Positions 9,209 through 18,072 of a stretch of 64,000 nucleotides of DNA are shown here, one piece after another. Position numbers and translations under genes: made by a program. Origin of the DNA: Isoptericola dokdonensis DS-3 (GTDB lineage: Bacteria; Actinomycetota; Actinomycetes; Actinomycetales; Cellulomonadaceae); NCBI RefSeq assembly GCF_001636295.1, contig NZ_CP014209.1:558001-622000 (forward strand), given 5' to 3'. Each line of letters begins with the position of its first letter. The stretch's first letter is position 1. The notes beneath the pieces were generated by a model. It had not been told where the DNA came from and did not search any database. It saw nothing but the letters and a program-made list of their open reading frames with translations.

Positions 9209-11545
9209 GTGAGCGACGACACGCAGGTGAGGAGCTCGTCCGACGGTTCCCGCACCTCAGGGGGCGGTGCAGGGCGGGGCGTGCGCAACCGCCTGGTGCG
9301 CCTCGGTGTGCGCGGCGCACCGCTGAACACGCCCGCGCTGGAGCCGCTCCTGCAGGCCGTCCGCACCAACCACCCCAAGAGCGACCTCGGGATGCTGGAG
9401 CGCGCCTACGCGACCGCCGAGAAGGCGCACCGCGGTCAGCAGCGCAAGTCCGGGGACCCGTACATCACGCATCCCGTCGCGGTGGCGACGATCCTCGCCG
9501 AGCTCGGTTTCGACGGCGCGACGCTGGCGGCCGCCCTGCTGCACGACACCGTCGAGGACACCTCGTACTCGCTGGACGACCTCACCCGCGACTTCGGGTC
9601 CGAGATCGCCATGCTGGTCGACGGCGTGACGAAGCTCGACAAGGTGAAGTACGGCGACGCCGCGCAGGCCGAGACGGTGCGCAAGATGGTCGTGGCGATG
9701 GCCAAGGACATCCGCGTCCTGGTCATCAAGCTCGCCGACCGCCTGCACAACGCCCGCACGTGGAAGTACGTGTCCGGGTCGTCGGCGTCCCGCAAGGCGC
9801 GCGAGACGCTCGAGATCTACGCCCCGCTGGCGCACCGGCTCGGCATGAACACCATCAAGTGGGAGCTGGAGGACCTGTCCTTCCAGACCCTCTACCCGAA
9901 GGTCTACGACGAGATCGTGCACCTCGTCGCCGAGCGGGCGCCCGCCCGCGAGGAGTACCTCGGCGTGGTGCGGGAGCAGATCGCCGCCGACCTGCGCGGC
10001 GCGAAGATCAAGGCCACCGTGACGGGCCGGCCCAAGCACTACTACTCGATCTACCAGAAGATGATCGTGCGCGGGCACGACTTCGCGGAGATCTACGACC
10101 TCGTCGGCACGCGCGTCCTGGTGGACACCGTGCGCGACTGCTATGCGGCGCTCGGTGCGCTGCACGCGCGATGGAACCCGGTGCCGGGCCGGTTCAAGGA
10201 CTACATCGCGATGCCGAAGTTCAACATGTACCAGTCGCTGCACACGACGGTCGTGGGTCCGGGCGGCAAGCCGGTCGAGATCCAGATCCGCACGCACGAC
10301 ATGCACCGGCGGGCCGAGTACGGCGTCGCCGCGCACTGGAAGTACAAGGAGACGGCGCGCGCCGGGGGCAAGACGGGCGGGGACCCGCGCGCCAACGACA
10401 TGACCTGGCTGCGCCAGCTCGTCGACTGGCAGCGCGAGACCGCGGACCCGGGTGAGTTCCTGGACTCGCTGCGCTACGAGATCGGCGCGGCGGAGGTCTA
10501 CGTCTTCACGCCCAAGGGCGAGGTCATGGCGCTGCCGGCCGGTGCGACGCCGGTGGACTTCGCGTACTCGGTGCACACCGAGGTGGGCCACCGCACCATG
10601 GGTGCCCGGGTGAACGGCAGACTGGTCCCGCTGGACTCGTCGCTGCAGAACGGCGACGTCGTCGAGGTGCTGACCTCCAAGGCGGACTCGGCGGGCCCGT
10701 CGCAGGACTGGTTGGCGTTCGTCAAGTCCGGCCGGGCGCGCAACAAGATCCGTCAGTGGTTCACCAAGGAGCGGCGCGACGAGGCGATCGACCGGGGCAA
10801 GGAGGCGATCACCCGGGCGATGCGCAAGCAGAACCTGCCGATCCAGCGTCTCCTCAGCCACGAGGCCCTCCTCGGGGTGGCCAACGACCTGCGCTACGAC
10901 GACGTCACGGCCCTGTACGCGGCGGTGGGCGAGAACAACACCTCCGCCCAGCACGTCGTCGAGACGCTGGTGAAGTCGCTCGGCGGCGCGGACGGCACGG
11001 CCGAGGACACGGCGGAGGTGGCGCTGCCGGGCAGCACGACCCGTCGCAGCCGCACGACGGGCGACCCGGGCATCGTCGTCAAGGGCGTCGACGACATCTG
11101 GGTGAAGCTGGCCAAGTGCTGCACGCCGGTGCCGGGCGACGACATCGTCGGGTTCGTGACCCGGGGTGCCGGGGTGAGCGTGCACCGTGCCGACTGCGCG
11201 AACGTCGTGCCGCTGCGCTCCCAGCCGGAACGCATCGTCGAGGTGACCTGGAGCGCGGGCTCGAACACGATGTTCCTCGTGCAGATCCAGGTGGAGGCGC
11301 TCGACCGGTCGCGGCTGCTGTCCGACGTGACCAGGGTGCTGTCCGACCATCACGTCAACATCCTGTCGGCCACGGTGTCGACCTCGACGGATCGCATCGC
11401 CCTGTCCCGGTTCGTCTTCGAGATGGCGGAGCCCGCGCACCTGCAGCAGGTGCTGGCCGCCGTGCGCAAGATCGACGGGGTGTTCGACGTGTACCGGCTC
11501 ACCGGCACGAAGGCCTCCGAGGTCGCCCAGCACGTCGAGGCCTGA
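9209..11545 (+). CDS. relA: Bifunctional (p)ppGpp synthetase/hydrolase Rel
   Basis: A 778-aa stringent-response enzyme. In order: an HD hydrolase domain (LLHDTVEDT at 111-118), the synthetase domain with [13 protein letters not shown] and the RFKD form of the R-x-K-D switch motif that marks bifunctional enzymes, a TGS domain ([16 protein letters not shown]), a zinc-finger-like segment with [11 protein letters not shown], and a C-terminal ACT domain. The GTG at 9209 is preferred because GAAGGAG precedes it by 5 bases; an in-frame ATG at 9161 lacks this. It should control growth and amino-acid starvation responses. Confidence 0.96.
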   Translation: MSDDTQVRSSSDGSRTSGGGAGRGVRNRLVRLGVRGAPLNTPALEPLLQAVRTNHPKSDLGMLERAYATAEKAHRGQQRKSGDPYITHPVAVATILAELGFDGATLAAALLHDTVEDTSYSLDDLTRDFGSEIAMLVDGVTKLDKVKYGDAAQAETVRKMVVAMAKDIRVLVIKLADRLHNARTWKYVSGSSASRKARETLEIYAPLAHRLGMNTIKWELEDLSFQTLYPKVYDEIVHLVAERAPAREEYLGVVREQIAADLRGAKIKATVTGRPKHYYSIYQKMIVRGHDFAEIYDLVGTRVLVDTVRDCYAALGALHARWNPVPGRFKDYIAMPKFNMYQSLHTTVVGPGGKPVEIQIRTHDMHRRAEYGVAAHWKYKETARAGGKTGGDPRANDMTWLRQLVDWQRETADPGEFLDSLRYEIGAAEVYVFTPKGEVMALPAGATPVDFAYSVHTEVGHRTMGARVNGRLVPLDSSLQNGDVVEVLTSKADSAGPSQDWLAFVKSGRARNKIRQWFTKERRDEAIDRGKEAITRAMRKQNLPIQRLLSHEALLGVANDLRYDDVTALYAAVGENNTSAQHVVETLVKSLGGADGTAEDTAEVALPGSTTRRSRTTGDPGIVVKGVDDIWVKLAKCCTPVPGDDIVGFVTRGAGVSVHRADCANVVPLRSQPERIVEVTWSAGSNTMFLVQIQVEALDRSRLLSDVTRVLSDHHVNILSATVSTSTDRIALSRFVFEMAEPAHLQQVLAAVRKIDGVFDVYRLTGTKASEVAQHVEA

Positions 11546-11576
11546 GCCCGACCGCGCGGACGTCGGGGGCAGGCCG

Positions 11577-11582
11577 TAGGTT
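11577..11582 (+). promoter_or_regulatory. -10 element for leaderless ligC
   Basis: TAGGTT lies 7 bases before the ATG of the ligase gene with no Shine-Dalgarno between, consistent with a leaderless message. Confidence 0.5.
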
Positions 11583-11589
11583 CGCAGGC

Positions 11590-12738
11590 ATGGACCTGCC
11601 GATCGCCCCGCCGCTGCGTCCGATGCTGGCCCGATCCGTGCCGGACGTCCCGGACCAGCCCGACGACGGCCCGGGCTGGGTGTACGAGCCGAAGTGGGAC
11701 GGGTTCCGCGCGGTCGTGTTCCGCGAGGGGGACGAGGTCCGCCTCGACTCGCGCAACGCCCGGCCGATGCAGCGCTACTTCCCCGAGGTGGTCGACGCCG
11801 TCCGCGGCGCCCTGCCGGCACGGTGCGTGGTCGACGGCGAGATCGTCGTGGCCCGGCCGGGCGACGCCGCCGACGAACCCGCCCGGCTCGACTTCGACAC
11901 CTTGAGCCAACGCATCCACCCGGCGGAGACGCGGGTGCGTCGCCTGGCCGCCGAGGTCCCCGCGAGCCTCGTGGTGTTCGACGTGCTCGCCCTCGACGAC
12001 GACGACCTCACGGCGCGTCCGCTCGCCGAACGGCTCGCCGTGCTGGACTCGCTCGGCCTCACCGGCCCGCAGGTGCACGCGACGCCGCGCACGCAGGACG
12101 CCGCGGTGGCGCGCCGGTGGTTCGAGGCGTTCGAGGGGGCCGGGCTCGACGGTGTGGTCGCCAAGCGCCTCGACGGTCCGTACGAGCCGAACAAGCGGAG
12201 CATGCTGAAGATCAAGCACGCCCGCACCGCCGACGTCGTGCTGGCCGGGTACCGGCTGCACAAGACCTCGACCCCGGAGCGGCCGCTCGTCGGCTCCCTG
12301 CTGCTGGGGCTCCACCGGGACGGGGACCTGCAGTTCGTGGGGGTGGCCTCGGCGTTCTCGGCGGCGCGCCGGGCGGAGCTGTACGACGAGCTGGCCGACC
12401 TCGTCGTCGAGCCCGGGTCGGCCGCTGCGTCCGAGCACCCGTGGGCGGGCTGGCAGGACCCCGCCGGGGCCGGGGCCGCCGCCGGGGCGGGGGAGCGACG
12501 CCCGGGCGCGCAGTCCCGGTGGAGCGCGGGCAAGGACCTGTCGTTCACCCCGCTGCGTGTCGAGCAGGTGCTGGAGGTCGGCTACGACCACATGGAGGGT
12601 GCCCGGTTCCGGCACACCGCCCAGCTCAAGCGCCGGCGACCGGACCGCGACCCCGCGTCGTGCACCTACGACCAGCTCGAGGAGCCGGTCGGGTACGACC
12701 TCGGTGAGCTGCTGCCGGGCGCACCGGGCACGACCTGA
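11590..12738 (+). CDS. ligC: ATP-dependent DNA ligase, LigC type
   Basis: A 382-aa stand-alone ATP-dependent ligase. Motif I with the adenylated lysine is EPKWDGFRA (K35), motif III is VVFDVLA, motif IV is GLDGVVAKRL, and motif V is SMLKIKHARTADVVL; the OB domain follows. It lacks the polymerase and nuclease domains of LigD. In M. tuberculosis LigC1 (Rv3731) lies convergent to Prim-PolC (Rv3730c), and the pair has been linked to base excision repair. The same convergent pair is present here, which supports LigC rather than a split LigD used in end joining. No Ku gene is in the window. Confidence 0.9.
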   Translation: MDLPIAPPLRPMLARSVPDVPDQPDDGPGWVYEPKWDGFRAVVFREGDEVRLDSRNARPMQRYFPEVVDAVRGALPARCVVDGEIVVARPGDAADEPARLDFDTLSQRIHPAETRVRRLAAEVPASLVVFDVLALDDDDLTARPLAERLAVLDSLGLTGPQVHATPRTQDAAVARRWFEAFEGAGLDGVVAKRLDGPYEPNKRSMLKIKHARTADVVLAGYRLHKTSTPERPLVGSLLLGLHRDGDLQFVGVASAFSAARRAELYDELADLVVEPGSAAASEHPWAGWQDPAGAGAAAGAGERRPGAQSRWSAGKDLSFTPLRVEQVLEVGYDHMEGARFRHTAQLKRRRPDRDPASCTYDQLEEPVGYDLGELLPGAPGTT

Positions 12739-12751
12739 CCGGGTCGCGTGC
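12728..12751. terminator. Possible bidirectional hairpin between convergent genes
   Basis: GCACGACC and GGTCGCGTGC can pair with a two-base bulge across the stop of ligC and the 13-base gap before the convergent polymerase gene. It may end both transcripts; the evidence is weak. Confidence 0.3.
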
Positions 12752-13828
12752 TCAGTCCGCCGTGCTGCGGTCCTTGGCCCGGCTGGGCTGCACGCGCCTC
12801 GGCTCGCCCGGCATCTTGGGGTACTCCGGCGGATAGGGCAGGTCTCCGAGCCCGTGCTCCTCCTCGTCCCGGCGGGCGAGCTCGAGCGCGGCGTCGAGCG
12901 AGCAGTCGTGCGCGGGGTCGCGGTCGGCCCGCAGCGCGGCGAACAGGTCGCCGCGGGCGGCGAAGCGTTCCGGCACGGTGGCCAGGGTGAAGTCGTCGGG
13001 GTGGACGTGCGCGACCTCGTCCCACTCCAGCGGCGTCGAGACGGTGGCCCGGCGGTTGGGACGCAGCGAGTACGCGGACGCGATGGTGCGGTCGCGGGCC
13101 ATCTGGTTGTAGTCGACGAAGATCCGCTCCCCACGCTCCTCCTTCCACCACCGGGTCGTGACCTGGTCCGGCATGCGGCGCTCGAGCTCGCGGCCGACGG
13201 CGATGGTCGCGCGGCGGGCCTGGACGAACGTCCACCGGGGGGCGAGCGGCACGAACACGTGCAGCCCTCGACCGCCGGACGTCTTGGGGTACCCCGTCAG
13301 GCCGAGCTCCTCGAGCAGCCCCCGCAGCGCGAGCGCGGCGGTGACGGCGTCGTCGAAGTCGGTGCCGGGCTGCGGGTCCAGGTCGATGCGGAGCTGGTCG
13401 ACGGCCTCCACGTCGTCGCGCCGCACCGGCCACGGGTGGAACGTCAGGGTGCCCATCTGCGCGGCCCAGGCGACGACGGCGAGCTCGGACGGGGCGACCT
13501 CGTCGGCGGTGCGGCCGGAGGGGAACGCGATCCGGGCCGTGGTCACGTAGTCCGGGGCGCCCTTCGGTACCCGCTTCTGGTAGAAGGCGTCGCCGTGGGA
13601 GTCCGTGCGGGTGGCCATGACCGCGCCCTCGAAGACCCCCTTGGGCCACCGTTCCAGGGTGGTGGGGCGGTCGAGCAGGGCCCCGAGGATGCCGTCGCCG
13701 ACGGCCAGGAAGTACTTCACGACGTCGAGCTTGGTGAACCCCAGGTCGGGGAAGACGACACGGTCCGGGCTGGACACCCGGACGGAGCGGTCGCCGGCCT
13801 CGACCTCGACCGCGGTGCTGGACGCCAT
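12752..13828 (-). CDS. Stand-alone primase-polymerase (LigD PolDom family, Prim-PolC type)
   Basis: A 358-aa archaeo-eukaryotic primase fold protein equivalent to the LigD polymerase domain. Metal-binding D149 and D151 are in RIDLDPQPG, SGGRGLH follows at 184-190, and the third acidic residue D239 is in IFVDYNQ. It would add ribonucleotides to short gaps and hand the nick to the adjacent ligase. The ATG at 13828 is preferred over an in-frame GTG two codons upstream, since a TAGCGT hexamer lies 6 bases before it. The upstream AbiEi-like gene ends 9 bases before this start on the same strand. Confidence 0.9.
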   Translation of the reverse strand: MASSTAVEVEAGDRSVRVSSPDRVVFPDLGFTKLDVVKYFLAVGDGILGALLDRPTTLERWPKGVFEGAVMATRTDSHGDAFYQKRVPKGAPDYVTTARIAFPSGRTADEVAPSELAVVAWAAQMGTLTFHPWPVRRDDVEAVDQLRIDLDPQPGTDFDDAVTAALALRGLLEELGLTGYPKTSGGRGLHVFVPLAPRWTFVQARRATIAVGRELERRMPDQVTTRWWKEERGERIFVDYNQMARDRTIASAYSLRPNRRATVSTPLEWDEVAHVHPDDFTLATVPERFAARGDLFAALRADRDPAHDCSLDAALELARRDEEEHGLGDLPYPPEYPKMPGEPRRVQPSRAKDRSTAD

Positions 13829-13834
13829 GGCCAC

Positions 13835-13840
13835 ACGCTA
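13835..13840 (-). promoter_or_regulatory. -10 element for leaderless prim-pol gene
   Basis: On the minus strand TAGCGT lies 6 bases before the ATG at 13828 and overlaps the stop codon of the preceding gene. It could give the polymerase its own leaderless message. Confidence 0.4.
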
Positions 13841-14518
13841 CGCCGACGTGGCGCGGGACGCTCCGGCACGGTCGTCCCCGAGGGACGCGGGCGGGCGGGC
13901 CCGGGCCGCGTCGAGCGTCGCGACGGCCGCCCGGCGCACGGCGACCCCGACGCGAGGGCGCAGCAGGACGGCCCGGCGGACCGTGACGAGGTCGACGCCG
14001 GCCCGTGCCAGGGCGACGAGCAGGTCGTGGGCGTCGTCGTCGTGCAGCGCCAGCTCGGCGGCGGTGCGGGCCGGTGTGGTGACGGGCACGCCGCCGAGCA
14101 GGCGCACGTCGGGGGCGAGCAGCGGCGCCTGCCAGAGGCGGGCCCCGGGCGGCCTGGCCGGGCGCCGCCCGCCGGGGCGGCACGCGAGGTCGAGGGTGTC
14201 GGGCGCGCCCACGCCGGTGTGGACCCACGCCGCCGTCCGGCCGGTGACGACCGCGCCGGTCGGGACGGCGCCGAGCAGGGTCCGTGCCCGCAGGGCGGGA
14301 TCGACCCGTGTGGTGGCAGAGCAGGCGACGTCGCCCCGCAGCACCGTCAGGACGCCGTCGCGGACGAGCGCCTGCCAGGCGGCGCGACCTCCGACGTCGC
14401 CGGGTCGTCGCAGCACGGGCGACGCATCCTCACGGAGCAGCAGCTCGGCCAGCCCTCGGGCCGGGGCGGGGTCGCCCCACGGTGCGGGTGGGGCGACGGG
14501 CGGGCGGACTGTCGTCAC
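13838..14518 (-). CDS. AbiEi-like (type IV antitoxin-fold) protein
   Basis: A 226-aa protein resembling the large actinobacterial group annotated as AbiEi-family antitoxin-domain proteins. An N-terminal winged-helix-like part (RAAWQALVRDGVLTVLRGDV) is followed by a central part with GRTAAWVHTG and the recurrent GGVPVTTPARTAAELAL signature. No AbiEii nucleotidyltransferase partner lies nearby, so a toxin-antitoxin role is not supported; many such proteins are orphans. GTG at 14518 is chosen for the GGAGG 7 bases upstream. The C-terminus is Arg/Ala-rich with no nuclease motif. It may be cotranscribed with the prim-pol gene. Confidence 0.6.
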   Translation of the reverse strand: MTTVRPPVAPPAPWGDPAPARGLAELLLREDASPVLRRPGDVGGRAAWQALVRDGVLTVLRGDVACSATTRVDPALRARTLLGAVPTGAVVTGRTAAWVHTGVGAPDTLDLACRPGGRRPARPPGARLWQAPLLAPDVRLLGGVPVTTPARTAAELALHDDDAHDLLVALARAGVDLVTVRRAVLLRPRVGVAVRRAAVATLDAARARPPASLGDDRAGASRATSA

Positions 14519-14623
14519 GGGGCTACCTCCGGTGCGGGGACCGGTGCGACGGTAGCCGCCGCGGCCCGGGCATGTGCCGGGCCACGGCGGCGGGTGTGGA
14601 CGGACGGCGCCGTCCACACGTCG

Positions 14624-16345
14624 TCAGCCGCGCGAGTCCTCGGCGGCCTTGACGACCTGCTCGAGCCAGGCGCGGCGGGCCGCGACGGCGGACTCGAGCT
14701 CGGCGACCTTGCGCTGGTCACCGGAGGTGCGCGCACGCTCCAGGTCGGCCTCGAGGCCCGCGATGGCGTCCTCGAGCTGGGCGGCGGCACCCTCGGCGCG
14801 GGCCCGCGTCTCCGGGTTCGTGCGCTTCCAACGGGCGTCGTCGGCGTCGCGGACGGCGCTCTCGACGGCACGCAGGCGGGCCTCGACGCGCTGCACGTCG
14901 CCGCGCGGCACCTTGCCCGCCGCCTCCCAGCGGTCCTGCAGGTCGCGCAGGCGCTCCTTGGCCGCCGCGAGGTCCTGCACGGGCAGCAGGGCCTCCGCCT
15001 CGACGAGCAGGGCCTCCTTCACCACGAGGTTCTCGCCGTACTCCGCGTCGATCGCGGCGTTCGCCTCGTCCCGGGCGCCGAAGAACGCGTCCTGCGCGGC
15101 CCGGAAGCGGGCCCACAGCGCGTCGTCGTCCTTGCGGTTCGCCCGCCCGGCCGCCTTCCACTGCGCCATGAGGTCGCGGTACTGGCCGGCGGTCGCGCCC
15201 CAGTCGGTCGAGCTCTGGATGGCCTCGGCCTCCGCCACGATCCGCTCCTTGACGGCCTTGGCCGACGAGTTGCGCTGCTCGAGGTCCGCGAAGTAGTGCC
15301 GGCGCTCCCGGTCGAACGCGGTGCGCGCGTGGCTGAACCGCTTCCAGAGCGACTCCTCGGTGGGGCGGTCGATGCGCGGCCCGTTGCGCTGCGCCTCCTT
15401 CCACCGGTCGAGGAGGGTGCGCAGCTGCTCGCCGGCGGGACGCCACTGCATCTTCGCCGGGTCGGTCGCGGCGATCTGCTCGGCGGCCTCCACGATCTCG
15501 GTGCGTGCCTGCACCGCGACCTCCTTGGCCGCCGCCCGCTCCGCCTCCAGGGCGGCACGGCGCTCGGCCGCGCGCTCCCGCAGACCCTCGACGCGGGTGC
15601 GCAGACCGTCGAGGTCGCCCACGGCGGCGGGCTCGGCCGTCTCGTCGGCGAGCTTGGCGAGGGTCTGGTCGATCTCGCGCACGGACAGGTCGGCGCTGTC
15701 GAGCCGCGCCTCGAACAGCGCGACCTTCGCCACCAGGTCGAGGTAGCGACGCGTGTACAGCGCCATCGCCTCCTCGGCGGGGACGTCCGGGTACTGCCCG
15801 ACGACGCGCTCGCCCGCGGCCTCGCGGACGTGCACCGTGCCGTCGTCCTCCACCCGACCGAACGCCGCGGCGGCCGCGGACTCCTCGGCGTCGTGGACGA
15901 CGGGGGCCGGGGCGGGCGGCGTCGCGACGGCCTGCGGGGCGTCCGCCGGCTTCGGGCGCCGGATCGCGGAGGGCTTCGGCGCTCCCGGGCGGGGCCGGGG
16001 CTTCACCGGCGCCTCCGCCGGGGTGGGGGCGGCCGGCTCGGCAGGTGCCGCGGGGGACGATGCCTCCGTGGTCGGGGCGTCGCCCGGCTGCTCCGTGGCG
16101 GTCGTGGGCTCCGTGGCGGGCGCGGGCTCACCGGCCTCCGCGGCGGGCGCGGGCTCCGTGTCGGGTGCGGGCTCGGCGTCGGGCTCGACGGCCTCGGCCT
16201 CGGTCTGCGTGACGTCCGCGGTGGGGTCGGTCAGGGGCTCGACCGCAGGGGCCGGCTCCTCGACAGGGGTCGGAGCCGCGACCGATGTCTGCTCCGCGGC
16301 GACGTCGTCCTCGGGGCCGGTCGCGCCGGGGGTGCTCTCGCTCAC
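14624..16345 (-). CDS. DUF349 domain protein
   Basis: A 573-aa protein. Residues 1-150 are Pro/Ala/Glu/Thr-rich and probably disordered. From about 185 on it is helical with repeated DUF349 units, each with a W-x-x-A-G/R pattern (LLDRWKEAQRNG, LMAQWKAAGRAN, LQDRWEAAGKVP), and it ends in a coiled coil. Molecular function is unknown. Its ATG overlaps the stop of the cyclophilin gene by 4 bases, so it is the second gene of that unit. In actinobacteria this pair commonly lies between relA and hisS. Confidence 0.85.
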   Translation of the reverse strand: MSESTPGATGPEDDVAAEQTSVAAPTPVEEPAPAVEPLTDPTADVTQTEAEAVEPDAEPAPDTEPAPAAEAGEPAPATEPTTATEQPGDAPTTEASSPAAPAEPAAPTPAEAPVKPRPRPGAPKPSAIRRPKPADAPQAVATPPAPAPVVHDAEESAAAAAFGRVEDDGTVHVREAAGERVVGQYPDVPAEEAMALYTRRYLDLVAKVALFEARLDSADLSVREIDQTLAKLADETAEPAAVGDLDGLRTRVEGLRERAAERRAALEAERAAAKEVAVQARTEIVEAAEQIAATDPAKMQWRPAGEQLRTLLDRWKEAQRNGPRIDRPTEESLWKRFSHARTAFDRERRHYFADLEQRNSSAKAVKERIVAEAEAIQSSTDWGATAGQYRDLMAQWKAAGRANRKDDDALWARFRAAQDAFFGARDEANAAIDAEYGENLVVKEALLVEAEALLPVQDLAAAKERLRDLQDRWEAAGKVPRGDVQRVEARLRAVESAVRDADDARWKRTNPETRARAEGAAAQLEDAIAGLEADLERARTSGDQRKVAELESAVAARRAWLEQVVKAAEDSRG

Positions 16346-17139
16346 TGGGTCTCCACTCCTTCGATGATGACGGGGCTGACCGGGGATCCGTCACCGGAAC
16401 CGTCGGTCGTGCCCGCGTCAGCGACTGCCTGGATCGTGTCCAGGCCGGACGTCACGGTGCCGAACACCGTGTACCCGCCGGCTGCGTCGGACGGGATGGT
16501 CGAGTCCTCGTACACGAGGAAGAACTGGGAACCCATGGACTCGGCGTTGCCGCCCTGGCGGGCCATCGCGAGGGTCCCCGCGGGGTAGACGTCGTCCGAC
16601 GGGGCGTTCTCGACGGGACCGAACGAGTAGCCGGGGTCGCCCGTGCCGGTCGCCGTCGGGTCGCCGCACTGCAGGACGTAGATGCCCTGCGTGGTGAGCC
16701 GGTGGCACTGGGTGCCGTCGAAGTAGCCCTGCTGCGCGAGGGACACGAAGCTGGCGACGGCCTGCGGCGCGGCGGCGCCGTCGAGCTCCAGCCCGATGGT
16801 CTCGGTGGCCCCGTCCACGCACAGCTCGACGTCGGTGGTCCAGGTGCGGTCCTCCGCCACGGACGGGTCGGGGGCCGCGTCGCCGCCGGACCGTGCCTGC
16901 GTCGCGCCCTCGGGGCATCCCCCCGCCGCGCTCGTGGCAGCCGACGTCGCACCGGCCTGCGGCTCGTCGTCCGAGGTCAGGCCGATGACGACGGCACCGC
17001 CGGCGACCAGGGCGAAGATCGCGAGGATCGCGACGACCGCGGCGACGCGACGGTTGCGTTCCTGCTTCGCGCGTCGCCGCTCGTCCCACTTGTCCTGCCG
17101 CTTGCGGGCGTACTCGCGCTCACGCTTGCTGGGCGCCAC
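16342..17139 (-). CDS. Membrane-anchored cyclophilin-type peptidyl-prolyl isomerase
   Basis: A 265-aa protein with a strongly basic cytoplasmic N-terminus (1-31), one helix at about 32-54 and an extracytoplasmic cyclophilin domain. Visible family segments are CHRLTTQGIYVLQCGDP (usual form FHRVI..GGDP), GTLAMARQGGNAESMGSQFF and YTVFGTVTSGLDTIQAV. There are several cysteines in the outer domain (CPEG, ELCVDG, CHRL, LQCGD), so disulfides are possible. It should assist folding of exported proteins. The first residues of the isomerase signature differ from active cyclophilins, so activity is likely but not certain. Confidence 0.88.
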   Translation of the reverse strand: MAPSKREREYARKRQDKWDERRRAKQERNRRVAAVVAILAIFALVAGGAVVIGLTSDDEPQAGATSAATSAAGGCPEGATQARSGGDAAPDPSVAEDRTWTTDVELCVDGATETIGLELDGAAAPQAVASFVSLAQQGYFDGTQCHRLTTQGIYVLQCGDPTATGTGDPGYSFGPVENAPSDDVYPAGTLAMARQGGNAESMGSQFFLVYEDSTIPSDAAGGYTVFGTVTSGLDTIQAVADAGTTDGSGDGSPVSPVIIEGVETQ

Positions 17140-17272
17140 CGTCGGTCGTCCTCCCCGGATACGTCACGCGCACGTTCGTGCGCTTGCGACAGTCTAGGGC
17201 TCGGATCACAGGTCAACCGCCCGAACGGCGCCACGACGCGGACGCCGTCCCCGATCGCGGGGCCGCAGCCGC

Positions 17273-17278
17273 TACCGT
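17273..17278 (+). promoter_or_regulatory. -10 element for leaderless MBL-fold gene
   Basis: TACCGT lies 7 bases before the ATG at 17286 with no Shine-Dalgarno. The 146-base gap from 17140 to 17285 holds divergent promoters for this gene and the cyclophilin gene. Confidence 0.5.
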
Positions 17279-17285
17279 GACCGAC

Positions 17286-18023
17286 ATGGACGTTCGTGTC
17301 GTGGTCGCCCCGGTGTTCGGCACCAACTGCTGCGTCGTCGTCGCCGACGAGGTCCGTGCCGACGGCCGCCGCGACTGCGTGGTGGTCGACCCCGGCGCGG
17401 GGACGGCGGGCCAGGTCGACCGGATGGTGAGCGACCACGGCCTCACGCCGCGCGCCGTGCTCGCCACCCACGGGCACGTCGACCACACGTGGGACGCCGC
17501 CGAGCTGTGCGACCGCTACGACGTCCCGCTGCGCCTGCACGTCGGCGACGCCTACCGGGTGTCCGACCCGTTCGGCACGATCGGCCTCGGCGCCGCGCAC
17601 CAGGGCGCCGCGGCCAGCGTGAGCGAGGCGCTGGTCGAGGCGCTCGCCGCGTACGGCGCCACGCCCCGCGACTTCCGCGTGCCCGTCCGTGTCGAACCCT
17701 TCGAGGACGACGTCACCGACGTCGTCGCCGGGGACGTGCGGCTGCGGGCCGTCCACGCCCCGGGGCACACCGAGGGCTCGTCCCTGTACGTGCTCGACGG
17801 CGACGCCGCCGGTGACGTCACCGGCGTCGTCCTCACCGGCGACGTCCTCTTCGCCGGCGGCGTCGGACGCACCGACCTGCCCGGCGCCGACGTCGAGGCC
17901 ATGCTCACCACCCTGCGCGATGTCGTGCCTGCCCTCCCGAGCGGGCACGTCGTCATCCCGGGCCACGGCCCCACCAGCACCGTCGCCCGCGAGCTCGCGA
18001 CCAACCCGTTCCTGCCACGCTGA
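17286..18023 (+). CDS. Metallo-beta-lactamase-fold hydrolase (glyoxalase II-like)
   Basis: A 245-aa protein with the metal motif THGHVDH at 61-67 (H62, H64, D66, H67), then APGHTEGSSLYVL, LTGDVLFAGGVGRTDL and a C-terminal VIPGHGPTST, the set of ligands for two metals. The layout matches hydroxyacylglutathione hydrolase-like enzymes, although actinobacteria use mycothiol, so the substrate is probably a mycothiol or other thioester. It lies 49 bases upstream of hisS, a link conserved across actinobacteria. Confidence 0.9.
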   Translation: MDVRVVVAPVFGTNCCVVVADEVRADGRRDCVVVDPGAGTAGQVDRMVSDHGLTPRAVLATHGHVDHTWDAAELCDRYDVPLRLHVGDAYRVSDPFGTIGLGAAHQGAAASVSEALVEALAAYGATPRDFRVPVRVEPFEDDVTDVVAGDVRLRAVHAPGHTEGSSLYVLDGDAAGDVTGVVLTGDVLFAGGVGRTDLPGADVEAMLTTLRDVVPALPSGHVVIPGHGPTSTVARELATNPFLPR

Positions 18024-18025
18024 GG

Positions 18026-18041
18026 CGCGGACGCGTCCGCG
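18026..18041. repeat. Perfect 16-bp palindrome before hisS
   Basis: CGCGGACGCGTCCGCG reads the same on both strands and sits just after the stop of the MBL gene, about 30 bases before the hisS start. Having no loop it is a poor terminator; it could be a protein-binding site or chance in GC-rich DNA. Confidence 0.3.
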
Positions 18042-18072
18042 GGCGCCGCCGACATCTGCGAAGATCTCACCC

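Noticed and set aside
13838..14518. AbiEi-like gene as part of a type IV toxin-antitoxin system
   Set aside because: No AbiEii-type nucleotidyltransferase lies on either side; the neighbours are prim-pol and DUF349 genes.
12557..16588. 1343-aa plus-strand open frame
   Set aside because: It is antisense to the prim-pol, AbiEi-like and DUF349 genes and contains no domain; long shadows are normal at this GC.
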